Shown: positions 54,077 through 64,000 of the stretch, in pieces
Numbering within the stretch: position 1 is the first letter of the stretch
How the letters are laid out: each line of letters starts with the position of its first letter
Assembly (NCBI GenBank): GCA_001457715.1
Contig: CVRF01000003.1
Span: forward strand, 1-64,000
DNA: 64,000 nt
DNA from: Candidatus Providencia siddallii
Lineage (GTDB): Bacteria > Pseudomonadota > Gammaproteobacteria > Enterobacterales > Enterobacteriaceae
Reading direction: 5' to 3'
The notes under the pieces: model-generated
The model's input: the letters and a program-made list of their open reading frames with translations, nothing else
Database searches by the model: none
Told to the model about the DNA's origin: nothing
Translations under genes and position numbers: made by a program

Positions 54077-57000
54077 ATGACTCAACCTAATTTTATTCAT
54101 TTACGTGTACACACTGATTATTCAATGATTAATGGTTTGATAAAAATAGAAACATTAATCAAAAAAATTTCTGATATGAAAATGCCATCAATTGCAATTA
54201 CAGATTTTACAAATTTTTTTGGATTAATTAAATTTTATGATGCAACACATAAAGCGGGAATTAAACCAATTATTGGAGCTGATTTTTATGTTGAAAATGA
54301 TATTTTTTGCAATAGTATTTCTCATTTAACTGTACTAGCTCGCAATAATGAAGGGTATAAAAATATGAATTTATTAATTTCAAAAGCATATCAAAAAGGA
54401 TATAAAGCAATTGGTCCTACAATTCAACGTGATTGGCTAATAGAACATAAAGATGGATTAATATTACTTTCTGGAGGGCGAAAAGGAGATATTGGTCAAT
54501 CGTTATTACACAAAAATTATGATTTAACTAATAAATGCGTTGAATTTTATAAACAATATTTTCCTGATTATTACTATTTAGAACTAATAAGAACAGGACG
54601 CGATAATGAAGAAAAATATTTATATGAAGCAATAAAATTAGCCTCTAAAAAAAAAATACCGGTTGTTGCTACTAACGAAGTATGTTTTTTTAATAAAGAA
54701 GATTTTGATGCACATGAAATACGTGTTGCAATCCACGATGGATTTGTTCTTAACAATCCAAAGCGTCCAAAAAATTATAGTCCATATCAATATTTACGAT
54801 CAGAAAAAGAAATGTGTGATTTATTTTCTGATATTCCAGAAGCATTAATAAATAGTGTAGAAATTTCAAAACGATGTAATGTCACTATTCATTTAGGAAA
54901 ACATTTTTTACCACAATTTCCAACAGGTGATGTAAAAACAGAAACTTTTTTAATTTTACAATCAAAAAAAGGATTAGAAGATCGCCTACGTTCAATTTAT
55001 CCAGATGAAAACATTAGAGTTAAAAAACGTTTTAAATATGACAATCGTTTAAATTCTGAACTCAAAGTAATTAATGAAATGGGATTTCCAGGTTATTTTC
55101 TCATAGTAATGGAATTCATTCAATGGTCTAAAGATAATAAAATACCAGTTGGTCCTGGACGTGGATCTGGTGCTGGATCACTTGTAGCTTATGCACTTAA
55201 AATTACAGACTTAGATCCATTAGAATTTAATTTAATCTTTGAAAGGTTTCTTAATCCTGAACGGATTTCAATGCCAGATTTTGATGTTGATTTTTGTACA
55301 GAAAAACGTGATAAAGTAATCGAACATGTTTCTAACATGTATGGCCGTAATGCTGTTTCACAAATTATTACATTTGGAACAATGGCAGCAAAAGCGGCTA
55401 TTCGTGATGTCGGACGTGTACTCGGATATCCATATGGTTTTGTCAATCAAATATCTAAATTAATTCCTACTGATCCAGGTATAACACTGGATGAAGCTTT
55501 CAAAAATAAGCTCGAATTAATAAAAATTTATAAAAATAATGAAGAAGTTAAAGAAATTATTAATATGGCTCGTAAATTAGAAGGAACTATACGTAATGTT
55601 GGTAAACATTCTGGTGGAATTATTATTGCTCCAACTAAAATAATAGATTTTTCTCCATTACATTATGACTCTAAAGGAAACAACCCTGTAACTCAATTTG
55701 ATAAAAATGATATTGAATATGTAGGATTAATAAAATTTGATTTTCTTGGGTTACGCACTTTAACTGTTATTGATTTAGCATTAGATATGATCAATACATC
55801 TCGTATTAAAAATAAATTAAAATCTATCAATATAAAAACAATTCCATTAAACGATAAAAAAAGTTTTAATAAGTTACGGTCTTCAGAAACAACAGGAATA
55901 TTTCAATTAGAATCAAATGGAATGAAAGATCTAATAAAACGACTTAAACCAGATTGCTTTGAAGATATTATTGCACTTGTAGCACTTTTTCGTCCAGGAC
56001 CTTTACAATCAGGAATGGTAGATAATTTTATTAATCGTAAACGTGGTTATGAAGAAATTTTTTATCCTGATAAAAAATGGCAACACAAACTATTAAAACC
56101 AGTTTTAGAGTCAACATATGGTATTATCTTATATCAAGAACAAGTAATACAAATAGCTCAAGTAATAGCTGGATACACATCAGGTGAAGCTGATATATTA
56201 CGACGTGCTATGAGTAAAAAAAAACCTGAAGAAATGTCTAAACAACGCTATATTTTTAAAAAAGGTGCAATAAAGAACAAAATAAATGAAGAATTATCAA
56301 TGAAACTTTTCGATTTAGTAGAAAAGTTTGCTGGTTATGGATTTAATAAATCTCATTCTGCTGCATATGCGTTAATTTCTTATCAAACTATATGGTTAAA
56401 AACTCATTATCCAGCAGAATTTATGGCAGCATTAATGACTGCAGATATAGATAATACTGATAAAATAATTATTTTAATCGATGAATGTTTAAGAATTGGA
56501 TTAAAAATATTACCACCAGATATAAACAATGGATTTTATAATTTTAGTGTAAATAAAAATAATGAAATTATTTATGGTATAGGAGCAATTAAAGGGATAG
56601 GTAAAACACATGTATATGAAATTATTAAAAATCGTCAACAAAATGGAGTTTTTAAAGGAATATTTGATTTTTGTAAACGCATTGATATTAAAAAAATTAA
56701 TAGTAAAATTATAGAAAAATTAATTATGGCAGGGGTTTTTGATAGCTTTTGTATTCATAGAGCAGCATTAATACTATCTCTTAATTATGCATTAAAAATT
56801 AAAAAACAATATAACCAAACCATTATGCAATCTGATATGTTTGGAATAAATACATTAATTTCTAAATATAATACAGAAATAACAAACACCCCAAAATTAT
56901 CTAATAAAATAATTCTTGACAAAGAAAAAGAAGTTCTAGGTTTTTATTTAACAGGTCACCCAATAACAGAATATCTAAATAAAATTAAGTTTTATACTAA

Positions 57001-57295
57001 TGGATTTAAAATAAAAAATATAAATAAAACACATTACGGTAAAATAGTAACAATCGCAGGTTTAATTATTTTTGTTAAGATTACATCTATAAAAAACGGA
57101 AATAAAATTTGTATATGTAAACTTGATGATAATTCAGGAAGATTAGATCTTATTTTATTTCCTGATGTATTCAATACATATATTAAATTACTTAAAAAAG
57201 ACAGTATTATAATAGCTACAGGTCGGATAACAATTGATAATTTTAATGGTAATAATAAAATGATAACTAACAAAATAACTGAAATTAAAAAATAA
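54077..57295 (+). CDS. dnaE: DNA polymerase III alpha subunit, C-terminal tail missing
   Basis: The replicative polymerase. The 1072-residue protein matches E. coli DnaE (1160) from its start: PHP domain with [14 protein letters not shown], then the polymerase core with [16 protein letters not shown] and the catalytic PDFDVDF (near 400). The third Asp is in [10 protein letters not shown], and [15 protein letters not shown] is present. The helix-hairpin-helix region and the OB fold ([19 protein letters not shown], to ITIDNFNG) follow. It stops just after the OB fold, so about 86 residues that form the tau-binding domain in E. coli are absent. No continuation exists in the 170 bases to accA. 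An A10 tract (54647-54656) lies in frame. No Shine-Dalgarno is visible at the ATG. Confidence 0.97.
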   Translation: MTQPNFIHLRVHTDYSMINGLIKIETLIKKISDMKMPSIAITDFTNFFGLIKFYDATHKAGIKPIIGADFYVENDIFCNSISHLTVLARNNEGYKNMNLLISKAYQKGYKAIGPTIQRDWLIEHKDGLILLSGGRKGDIGQSLLHKNYDLTNKCVEFYKQYFPDYYYLELIRTGRDNEEKYLYEAIKLASKKKIPVVATNEVCFFNKEDFDAHEIRVAIHDGFVLNNPKRPKNYSPYQYLRSEKEMCDLFSDIPEALINSVEISKRCNVTIHLGKHFLPQFPTGDVKTETFLILQSKKGLEDRLRSIYPDENIRVKKRFKYDNRLNSELKVINEMGFPGYFLIVMEFIQWSKDNKIPVGPGRGSGAGSLVAYALKITDLDPLEFNLIFERFLNPERISMPDFDVDFCTEKRDKVIEHVSNMYGRNAVSQIITFGTMAAKAAIRDVGRVLGYPYGFVNQISKLIPTDPGITLDEAFKNKLELIKIYKNNEEVKEIINMARKLEGTIRNVGKHSGGIIIAPTKIIDFSPLHYDSKGNNPVTQFDKNDIEYVGLIKFDFLGLRTLTVIDLALDMINTSRIKNKLKSINIKTIPLNDKKSFNKLRSSETTGIFQLESNGMKDLIKRLKPDCFEDIIALVALFRPGPLQSGMVDNFINRKRGYEEIFYPDKKWQHKLLKPVLESTYGIILYQEQVIQIAQVIAGYTSGEADILRRAMSKKKPEEMSKQRYIFKKGAIKNKINEELSMKLFDLVEKFAGYGFNKSHSAAYALISYQTIWLKTHYPAEFMAALMTADIDNTDKIIILIDECLRIGLKILPPDINNGFYNFSVNKNNEIIYGIGAIKGIGKTHVYEIIKNRQQNGVFKGIFDFCKRIDIKKINSKIIEKLIMAGVFDSFCIHRAALILSLNYALKIKKQYNQTIMQSDMFGINTLISKYNTEITNTPKLSNKIILDKEKEVLGFYLTGHPITEYLNKIKFYTNGFKIKNINKTHYGKIVTIAGLIIFVKITSIKNGNKICICKLDDNSGRLDLILFPDVFNTYIKLLKKDSIIIATGRITIDNFNGNNKMITNKITEIKK

Positions 57296-57465
57296 AATAT
57301 ACTAAAACTTTTTTATAAATAAACTTTAAATAAATCTCATTATTTTTTTAAATAAAAATTTGTAACGTTAATATTTTTATTTATATAATATAAATAATAA
57401 ATTATTTTTAATATTTATTAAATAAAGAATTAATAATAATTAAAATTATACTAAACAGGAATACT

Positions 57466-58407
57466 ATGTTAGATTTTCTTGATTTTGAACAACCTATTGC
57501 TGAATTAGAAGCAAAAATTAACTCTTTAACATCACTTTGTAATCAAGATAAAAATAATGAAGTTATAATCAATTTACGTAAAAAAAGTATAGATATGACA
57601 CAAAAAATTTTTTCAAATCTTAATGCTTGGCAAATCACAAAATTAGCGCGACATCCACAAAGACCTTATACTTTAGATTATATTTCACATATTTTTACAA
57701 AATTTCAAGAACTTGCAGGTGATAGAGCTTATGCTGATGATAAAGCAATTATTGCAGGCATAGCCCGTATAAACAATAGACCTATTATGATCATAGGTCA
57801 TCAAAAAGGACGTGAGATAAAAGAAAAAATAAATCGTAATTTTGGAATGCCAGTACCTGAAGGTTACCGTAAAGCATTACGCTTAATGAAATTAGCTGAA
57901 CGATTTCATTTACCTATTATTACTTTTATTGATACACCAGGAGCATACCCAGGTGTTGGTGCTGAAGAACGTGGACAATCTGAAGCAATAGCAAATAATT
58001 TACGTGAAATGTCTAGATTATCAGTTCCAATAATATGTATTATTATAGGAGAAGGAGGTTCTGGTGGAGCATTAGCTATAGGTGTTGGTGATAAGCTAAA
58101 TATGCTACAATACAGTATTTACTCTGTTATATCTCCAGAGGGATGCGCATCTATTTTATGGAAAACTGCAGATAAAGCATCATTAGCTGCTGAAGCAATG
58201 GGTATCACTGCTATTCGCTTGAAAGAATTAAAATTAATTGATAATATAATCATAGAACCATTAGGAGGAGCACATCGTGATTATTCAAAAATTTCATTAT
58301 CATTAAAACAACAAATTATAAAAGATCTAACTGAATTAGATGATTTAGATATTAAATCATTAAAAAAACGCAGATATCAACGTTTAATGGAATATGGATA
58401 TTGTTAA
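57466..58407 (+). CDS. accA: Acetyl-CoA carboxylase carboxyltransferase alpha subunit
   Basis: Forms, with AccD, the carboxyltransferase that makes malonyl-CoA for fatty acids. The 313-residue crotonase-fold protein (E. coli 319) has the N-terminal [18 protein letters not shown] and [36 protein letters not shown] is present (near 150-175), as are [12 protein letters not shown] and [19 protein letters not shown] precedes the ATG. It follows dnaE as in E. coli. Confidence 0.98.
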   Translation: MLDFLDFEQPIAELEAKINSLTSLCNQDKNNEVIINLRKKSIDMTQKIFSNLNAWQITKLARHPQRPYTLDYISHIFTKFQELAGDRAYADDKAIIAGIARINNRPIMIIGHQKGREIKEKINRNFGMPVPEGYRKALRLMKLAERFHLPIITFIDTPGAYPGVGAEERGQSEAIANNLREMSRLSVPIICIIIGEGGSGGALAIGVGDKLNMLQYSIYSVISPEGCASILWKTADKASLAAEAMGITAIRLKELKLIDNIIIEPLGGAHRDYSKISLSLKQQIIKDLTELDDLDIKSLKKRRYQRLMEYGYC

Positions 58408-58515
58408 TTTTATTTATTAAATTTAATATCCATAAAATTTAAAAAATAATCTAAAAACTTTTTTTCATAGATAAAATTAAAATTTCAAACAATATTTAAT
58501 ATTAATAAAAATTTA

Positions 58516-59859
58516 ATGTTAACACAATCTCAAATAATTATACAGCGTGTTTACAACAAAATCAGTTGTTTTAAAAATCTATTGATTGGTTTTAGCGGTG
58601 GGTTAGATTCTACAGCTTTATTACATATTTTATTTAAAATAAAAAAATTAAATAATACTAAATTAAATATTCGAGCAATTCATGTTAATCACGGTTTAAG
58701 TGATAAATCAAATCAATGGGAAATCCATTGTAATAAAATTTGTAAACAATTACAAATTCGTTTTATATATCGACGCATTTTAATTGAATCAACAAAAAAT
58801 AACATTGAAGCTACAGCTCGAGAAGCTCGTTATAAAGCATATAGTGATGAACTGAATTCAAGAGAAGTAATGATTACGGCTCATCATTTAAATGATCAAT
58901 CAGAAACTTTCTTATTATCATTAAAACGTGGCAGCGGACCAGCTGGATTATCTTCTATGTATGAAAAAACTGCATTTAAAAAAACAACATGGATTATCCG
59001 TCCGTTACTAACAACTTCACGTAGTGACCTAGAAAAATATGTATCGGAAAATCAATTAATTTACATCAAAGATGATACCAATAGAAATAGTCGTTATGAT
59101 AGAAATTATTTGCGTTTACATGTAATGCCTTTATTGTATAAACGATGGCCTCATTTACCTAAAATGATAGCACGAAGTGCTTTTTTATGTGGAGAACAAG
59201 AATTTTTATTAGATGAATTATTACAAAATAGACTAATTGAGTTATTAAACAATAATGGTGAAATATCAATATATAAGCTACAAACATTTTCTAAAGCAAA
59301 AAGAAACGCCTTAATTCGTCGTTGGGTAAAATTATATCAATTACCTGTCCCTTCTTTTGATAAAATAGAAAAAATTTGGTCTGAAGTTGCATTAGCAAAA
59401 CAAGATGCGAATCCTATTAATCGATTCGGTCAAATAGAAATCAGGCGTTATAAAGGAAACTTATCGATTGTTAAACATATTAATAAGTTATTAGGTAAAC
59501 AATATAACTGGGATTACCATGAATCATTCGAATTACCAGAATCTCTTGGTATACTAAAAATAATAAAGTATGGAAAAATACGGCTACCTAAAGACAATGA
59601 AAAAATAACTGTACGATTTGGTTTACAAGGAAAAATAAATATAGTTGGTTTAAGTTATTCTAAAAAAGCAAAAAAAATATGGCAAGAACAAAACGTTCCA
59701 CCATGGATGCGTGAGAGAATACCATTAATTTATTATAATAATAAATTAATAACTGCTGTTGAATACTTTATAACACAAGAAGGATCAATTAATTCTGAAA
59801 ATATTGGTATTTCAATTAATTGGGAAAAATTTAATTTTTTCAATATTTGTTCTCAATAA
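58516..59859 (+). CDS. tilS: tRNA(Ile)-lysidine synthetase TilS
   Basis: Modifies C34 of the CAU-anticodon isoleucine tRNA to lysidine with ATP and lysine, changing both its charging and decoding to AUA. The 447-residue protein (E. coli 432) has the N-type ATP pyrophosphatase loop SGGLDS at 27-32. HVNHGLS, the TAREARY segment, TAHHLNDQSETFLL and the DDTNRN region follow, then the C-terminal substrate domains. Its substrate tRNA gene is at 4895-4968. AUA is a heavily used codon in this AT-rich genome, so the enzyme is surely essential. ldcC and yaeR, which separate accA from tilS in E. coli, are gone. Confidence 0.97.
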   Translation: MLTQSQIIIQRVYNKISCFKNLLIGFSGGLDSTALLHILFKIKKLNNTKLNIRAIHVNHGLSDKSNQWEIHCNKICKQLQIRFIYRRILIESTKNNIEATAREARYKAYSDELNSREVMITAHHLNDQSETFLLSLKRGSGPAGLSSMYEKTAFKKTTWIIRPLLTTSRSDLEKYVSENQLIYIKDDTNRNSRYDRNYLRLHVMPLLYKRWPHLPKMIARSAFLCGEQEFLLDELLQNRLIELLNNNGEISIYKLQTFSKAKRNALIRRWVKLYQLPVPSFDKIEKIWSEVALAKQDANPINRFGQIEIRRYKGNLSIVKHINKLLGKQYNWDYHESFELPESLGILKIIKYGKIRLPKDNEKITVRFGLQGKINIVGLSYSKKAKKIWQEQNVPPWMRERIPLIYYNNKLITAVEYFITQEGSINSENIGISINWEKFNFFNICSQ

Positions 59860-59932
59860 AAATTTTACTAAAACATATTTACAATATGTAAAAATATTTT
59901 TATATAAATAAATCTAAATAAATTGTTATTAC

Positions 59933-59962
59933 AATCATTATTCATCATTATGAATAATGATT
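59933..59962. terminator. Bidirectional terminator between tilS and proS
   Basis: A perfect 13-bp inverted repeat (59933-59945 with 59950-59962, CATT loop) lies between the convergent tilS and proS genes. The plus-strand side is followed by AAATTTTA and the minus-strand side by a short mixed tract. Position and symmetry are the main support. Confidence 0.7.
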
Positions 59963-60018
59963 AAATTTTAATTCAATAAAATAAAATTTATATAATGAAA
60001 TTATCAATATTATGTTTT

Positions 60019-61746
60019 TTAAACAAAACAATGTGCTAATTTTTCTTTTAAAAAAAAAATAATATTATCAACTTCAATAAGCTTTTTGTCATTACTACAA
60101 CGTTCTCTGTACTCTACTTTATTTTTATTTAAATTATGCTCTCCTATAATTATTAAATAAGGAACACCAATTAATTCCATATCAGAAAACATAACACCAA
60201 CTCTCTCATTGCGATCATCTAAAATAACGTCAATTCCACTTCTATTTAATTTTATGTATAAATCTTCTGCGACTTTTCTAACACGATAAGAGCGATATAT
60301 ATCTATTGGTAATATTGCAACTTGAAATGGAGCTATAACATCAGACCAAATAATTCCACGATCATCATGATTTTGTTCAATAGCAGCTGCTATAATTCTA
60401 GTAATACCTATACCATAACATCCCATTGTTATAATTTGATTCCTACCTTTTTTATCTTGTACTGATACATTAATTATTTCTGAATACTTAGTACCTAATT
60501 GAAAAATATGACCAATTTCAATACCACGTTTTATTTTCAATATACCTTTACCATCTGGGCTCATATCTCCATCAACAACATCACGTAAATCATACTCTTC
60601 TGGTAAAGGTAAATCTCGTAACCAATTAATCCCAATATAATGTTTTCCTTTAATATTTGATCCAGAAATAAAATCATTCATTACTATAACACTACGATCT
60701 GCAATAATCGGTATTGATATATTTACTGGACCTAAAAATCCAGGATCGGCATTTATAATATCTTTTATTTCTTTTTTAGTTGCAAACTGCAATGGACTAG
60801 TAACTAAAGGATGCTTTTCTGCTTTTATTTTATTAAGTTTATGATCACCTCGAATTAATAACGCAATTAAATGATTAGATGAATTTTCATTTGCATGAAC
60901 AATTAATGTTTTAACTATTTTATCTATCGGAAAATTAAATTGTTTTACTAAATCATTAATTGTTTTGATATTAATAGTATCAATTATACTCATTTTTTTA
61001 GCTGGTTTTTTATAAGATAAAGATGGTAAAACTGCTTCTGTAAATTCAATCTTTTCTACAAAATCAGATTCAGTAGAAAAAACTATACTATTTTCACCAT
61101 TTTTAACAATTACTTGAAATTCATGAGAGATACTACCACCTATTGATCCTGTATCTGCTTTAACAACATAAAATTTTAACCCAATACGAGAAAAAATTTT
61201 TTTATAAGTATCATACATAATATTATAAGTCTTTTGCAATGACTCATGATCAATATGAAAAGAATACGCATCTTTCATTATAAATTCACGTGATCTCATC
61301 ACACCATAACGAGGACGAACTTCATCACGAAATTTAGTTTGTATTTGAAATAAATTCAATGGTAATTGCTTATATGAAATAACTAAATCACGAATTAAAT
61401 TACTAATAACCTCTTCATGTGTAGGTCCAAGTATAAAATTCCTATTATTACGATCAACAAAACGAAATAATTCTGAACCATATAACTCTAAACGTCCACT
61501 TTTTCGCCATAAATCTACAGGTTGAACAACAGGTAAAAATAATTCAATAGCACCTATTTTTTCCATTTCTTTTCGAATAATATTTTCTATTTTTCTTAAA
61601 ACACGTAGCCCTGTTGGCAACCAACTATAAATACCAGAAGAAATATTATATATCATTCCTGCACGTAACATTAATTTGTGACTAATAGCTTCTGCGTTTA
61701 AAGGGGTTTCTTTTAAAGTTGATAGTAAATATTTACTAGTACGCAT
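60019..61746 (-). CDS. proS: Prolyl-tRNA synthetase
   Basis: A class II bacterial-type synthetase that charges tRNA-Pro and edits mischarged alanine. I start at the ATG at 61746 ([20 protein letters not shown]), which has GGAG upstream and matches E. coli. An ATG nine codons earlier is unsupported. The 575 residues (E. coli 572) include motif 2 ([27 protein letters not shown] region), the inserted editing domain (about 225-400) with [13 protein letters not shown], and [13 protein letters not shown] of motif 3. A T10 tract in coding sense (plus-strand A at 60050-60059) lies in frame near the C-terminus. Confidence 0.97.
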   Translation of the reverse strand: MRTSKYLLSTLKETPLNAEAISHKLMLRAGMIYNISSGIYSWLPTGLRVLRKIENIIRKEMEKIGAIELFLPVVQPVDLWRKSGRLELYGSELFRFVDRNNRNFILGPTHEEVISNLIRDLVISYKQLPLNLFQIQTKFRDEVRPRYGVMRSREFIMKDAYSFHIDHESLQKTYNIMYDTYKKIFSRIGLKFYVVKADTGSIGGSISHEFQVIVKNGENSIVFSTESDFVEKIEFTEAVLPSLSYKKPAKKMSIIDTINIKTINDLVKQFNFPIDKIVKTLIVHANENSSNHLIALLIRGDHKLNKIKAEKHPLVTSPLQFATKKEIKDIINADPGFLGPVNISIPIIADRSVIVMNDFISGSNIKGKHYIGINWLRDLPLPEEYDLRDVVDGDMSPDGKGILKIKRGIEIGHIFQLGTKYSEIINVSVQDKKGRNQIITMGCYGIGITRIIAAAIEQNHDDRGIIWSDVIAPFQVAILPIDIYRSYRVRKVAEDLYIKLNRSGIDVILDDRNERVGVMFSDMELIGVPYLIIIGEHNLNKNKVEYRERCSNDKKLIEVDNIIFFLKEKLAHCFV

Positions 61747-62333
61747 TATTACACTCCACTTTATATAAAACAATAATTATGCAGCAATATTTTATAATTA
61801 TTAAAATTAAAATTAATCTTTATTTTAAAAAATCATCTAATTAAAATAAATATTTTTATATAACAATATTTTTTATTAAAATATTTTTAAATATTTAATA
61901 TTTTATAAAAATATTATAATAAAATTTAAGTATTATATTTCTATATATTAAAAAATAATTTTTTTTTATATAAAAAATTAAAAATTAAAAATATTTTTAA
62001 GGATAAATAATAAACTAAAGATAATACTAAAATAATATATAATATATTAAATAATAAACCTTATATAAATATTTTATTAAAATACTAATATTTAATAAAA
62101 TTAAATATAAAAAATAAATTTCCGCATAAAATTTTTTATTTTATTTTAAATAAAAAAAATAAACAATATTTATTTTATTAATTAATAATAGATAATTAAA
62201 ACATATAAATATCTAACACTTTAAATACAAATTAATCTAATTAATGCAAAATTATTTTTTTAAACTTATTTAATAAAAATTATTTATTAAGTTTATTTTT
62301 ATATAAAAATAAACTTAATTTAAGGAATAAATA
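61747..62333. other. AT-rich spacer between proS and gmhB
   Basis: About 0.59 kb between divergent genes. In E. coli metNIQ and others lie between proS and gmhB. No trace is readable. AAGGAA just before gmhB is its ribosome site. Confidence 0.6.
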
Positions 62334-62891
62334 TTGAATAAAATCACACCAGCAATATTTCTAGATAGAGATGGAACAATTAATATTGATTATGGTCATG
62401 TATATAAAATAAACGATTTTCAATTTATTGAAGGATCTATTGAAGCAATGCTTAAATTCAAAACAATGGGATATGCAATAGTAGTTGTAACAAATCAATC
62501 TGGAATTGGGTTGGGGATTTATACAGAAAAACAATTTTTACAACTATCTAAATGGATGAATCAATTTCTCGCTGATTGCGGCATTAATCTTGACGGTATT
62601 TTTTTTTGTCCACACCATCCAGACGCTAAATATAAAAAATACAGACAAAAATGTAAGTGTCGTAAACCAGAACCTGGGTTATTATTAGACGCACAATTAT
62701 TTTTAAATATTGATGCGGCATCTTCTATTATGATTGGAGATAAATATACCGATATATTAGCAGGTAAAGCTGCTAATATAAAAACCAATGTTTTAGTTAC
62801 TAGTAATAATTTAAAAACAAATGAATCAATGACAAATGCAGATATTATTATCAATAGTATTGCGAATTTACCAGAAAAACTTTTTAAATAA
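62334..62891 (+). CDS. gmhB: D-glycero-D-manno-heptose 1,7-bisphosphate 7-phosphatase
   Basis: A cytosolic HAD-family phosphatase in the ADP-heptose pathway for the LPS inner core. The 185-residue protein (E. coli 191) has FLDRDGTIN with nucleophile Asp11 and Asp13, VVVTNQSGIG near 56, and the zinc-binding CPHHPDA...CKCRKP loop. GDKYTDILAGKAA is also present. Translation appears to begin at TTG with TAAGGAA eight bases upstream, because no ATG or GTG fits the alignment. With lpxABD it implies a heptose-bearing LPS, unusual for very reduced symbionts. Confidence 0.95.
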   Translation: MNKITPAIFLDRDGTINIDYGHVYKINDFQFIEGSIEAMLKFKTMGYAIVVVTNQSGIGLGIYTEKQFLQLSKWMNQFLADCGINLDGIFFCPHHPDAKYKKYRQKCKCRKPEPGLLLDAQLFLNIDAASSIMIGDKYTDILAGKAANIKTNVLVTSNNLKTNESMTNADIIINSIANLPEKLFK

Positions 62892-63020
62892 AAAATCTGA
62901 ATTTTTTCTAAAATTATTTTACAATAAAAACTTATTTAATTTATATATTGAAAATATAATTCAATATAAACATTAATATTTAATTTTAAAAAAATTAAAT
63001 TTCTTTTAAATTTATAAATT

Positions 63021-64000
63021 TTATAAAATTTGATTAATAATTTTATCAACATGAATCCGACGTATTCTACGTATTAATTTTTTAATTTTTATTGGGTATT
63101 CATGAATGTTTTCTAATTCAGTGTAATGCTTAATAACTTTAGTATAAGTACGAATATAATTCAATTCATTTCGTCGTTGATTAACTAACTCTTCTTTAGG
63201 ATCATGAATAAGAATCGCGTTCTCAAGATCTAATCTTAACGCTCTAGGATTTAAATTATTTCCAGTAATTAACTGCCAACAATTATCAACCCATATACCT
63301 TTTAAGTGATAAGTATTATTTCCATCTCTCCAAATACGGATAACAAGTTGATTACTATCAATAAAATATTGAAAGCTTCTCATGAAATATTTTAAATTTA
63401 TTTCATATAAATAAGGAAGAATGCTAATTATTTTAAATTTCTTCTCTGGAGAAGAATAAAAATCATTTGCAGTTTTATCTCCAACAATAATTTCTATTTT
63501 TTTACCATTATATAATAACTTATTAATAATCCTAACAAATACTGCAGGAAGATTAAAGTACGGCGTACACATAATTAATTTATCTGTTGTTGATCCAATT
63601 AAATTAATAATAACACGATTTAATTTACTTTTTTTCCCTAAACCAACAAAAGGAGATACAGAAAGAACATCATTATTTGCGTTACCAATAAAATGATAAG
63701 ATGAATTTTTTAAGTTAATACGAAATTGTTTAATTAAACGTTTAAAATCTACTGTTTTAGGAAGAGATAAAGTATTAAATAATTGGATTGCTTTAGATTG
63801 CAGTAAAGTTTCATCTATAAATTGCTTCATTATTATAGTTAATTCACTATTTTTTATTAAAAAATATCTATCATACCGATATTTTTTGTCATTATATAAA
63901 TAAATATTACTAATACTAGCTCCGCTGTATATTAAAATATCATCAAAAATAAAACCTTTTAAATGTAAAACTCCTAAAGCTTCTCTTGTATTAATTGGAA
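63021..64000 (-). CDS. pssA: Phosphatidylserine synthase PssA (C-terminal part, 5' end outside window)
   Basis: PssA joins CDP-diacylglycerol and serine, the step to phosphatidylethanolamine. The open frame continues in frame beyond the ATG at 63830 to the window edge, reading PINTREALGVLHLKGFIFDD and YSGASISNIYLYNDKKYRYD, so the true start is past 64000. The visible part corresponds to about residues 128-451 of the 451-residue E. coli enzyme. Both phospholipase-D motifs are seen (HLKGFIFDD and HLKGIWVDN, the latter followed by ITGNNLNPRALRLDLENAIL). The C-terminal basic tail KKLIRRIRRIHVDKII is kept. It is convergent with gmhB. Confidence 0.97.
   Translation of the reverse strand, partial: PINTREALGVLHLKGFIFDDILIYSGASISNIYLYNDKKYRYDRYFLIKNSELTIIMKQFIDETLLQSKAIQLFNTLSLPKTVDFKRLIKQFRINLKNSSYHFIGNANNDVLSVSPFVGLGKKSKLNRVIINLIGSTTDKLIMCTPYFNLPAVFVRIINKLLYNGKKIEIIVGDKTANDFYSSPEKKFKIISILPYLYEINLKYFMRSFQYFIDSNQLVIRIWRDGNNTYHLKGIWVDNCWQLITGNNLNPRALRLDLENAILIHDPKEELVNQRRNELNYIRTYTKVIKHYTELENIHEYPIKIKKLIRRIRRIHVDKIINQIL

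Overview
The window is a piece of the chromosome of a strongly reduced, extremely AT-rich gammaproteobacterium of the Enterobacterales type, most likely an obligate or near-obligate insect symbiont. Nearly every protein reads as a close relative of an Escherichia coli protein with lysine, asparagine, isoleucine and AT-ending codons substituted throughout. Short blocks of E. coli gene order survive, with intervening genes deleted. Reading frames cover roughly 70% of the window, and the rest is almost pure A+T (bases 1741-1800 hold a single G or C). I see no insertion sequences, prophage, CRISPR array, plasmid genes or toxin systems. Host and species cannot be fixed from this window. Retained folate genes (pabB, fau) would suit a vitamin-provisioning symbiont of an Arsenophonus or Riesia kind, but that is inference.

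Layout. 1-6300: mscS, rpiA, fau, zapA, a tRNA-Ile2 (CAU) gene and the DedA protein yqjA. 6440-11040: rnpB, rsmI, lpoA, dolP, elbB. 11646-16550: fldA, serS, a lolA gene interrupted by one UGA, an ftsK gene reduced to its N-terminal membrane domain and frameshifted twice, and infA. 17000-31100: ftnA, htpX, xthA, hns, clsA, sppA, gapA, prc, proQ, separated by long AT deserts. 32260-39120: pabB, glnA, dapD, map. 39508-59859: a 20-kb stretch all on the + strand that keeps the classical order rpsB-tsf-pyrH-frr-dxr-uppS-cdsA-rseP-bamA-skp-lpxD-fabZ-lpxA-lpxB-dnaE-accA-tilS (rnhB and some others deleted). 60019-64000: proS, gmhB and the 3' part of pssA, which runs off the window edge.

Functionally the window is dominated by envelope building: lipid A (lpxA, lpxB, lpxD), heptose for LPS (gmhB), outer membrane protein assembly (bamA, skp, dolP), lipoprotein traffic (lolA, damaged), peptidoglycan (uppS, lpoA, prc), phospholipids (cdsA, pssA, clsA, accA, fabZ) and envelope proteolysis (rseP, htpX, sppA, prc). 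The cell therefore appears to keep a real Gram-negative outer membrane. A second set covers translation (infA, rpsB, tsf, frr, map, serS, proS, tilS, tRNA-Ile2, rnpB).

The points most worth a second look are signs of decay caught midway: ftsK without its motor and with two single-base losses in homopolymers, lolA with UGA exactly at a conserved Trp, dnaE lacking the tau-binding tail, lpoA lacking much of its TPR domain, A10 or T10 tracts inside intact essential genes, and a full-length H-NS in a genome where almost all DNA is AT-rich. I found no convincing novel multi-gene system.
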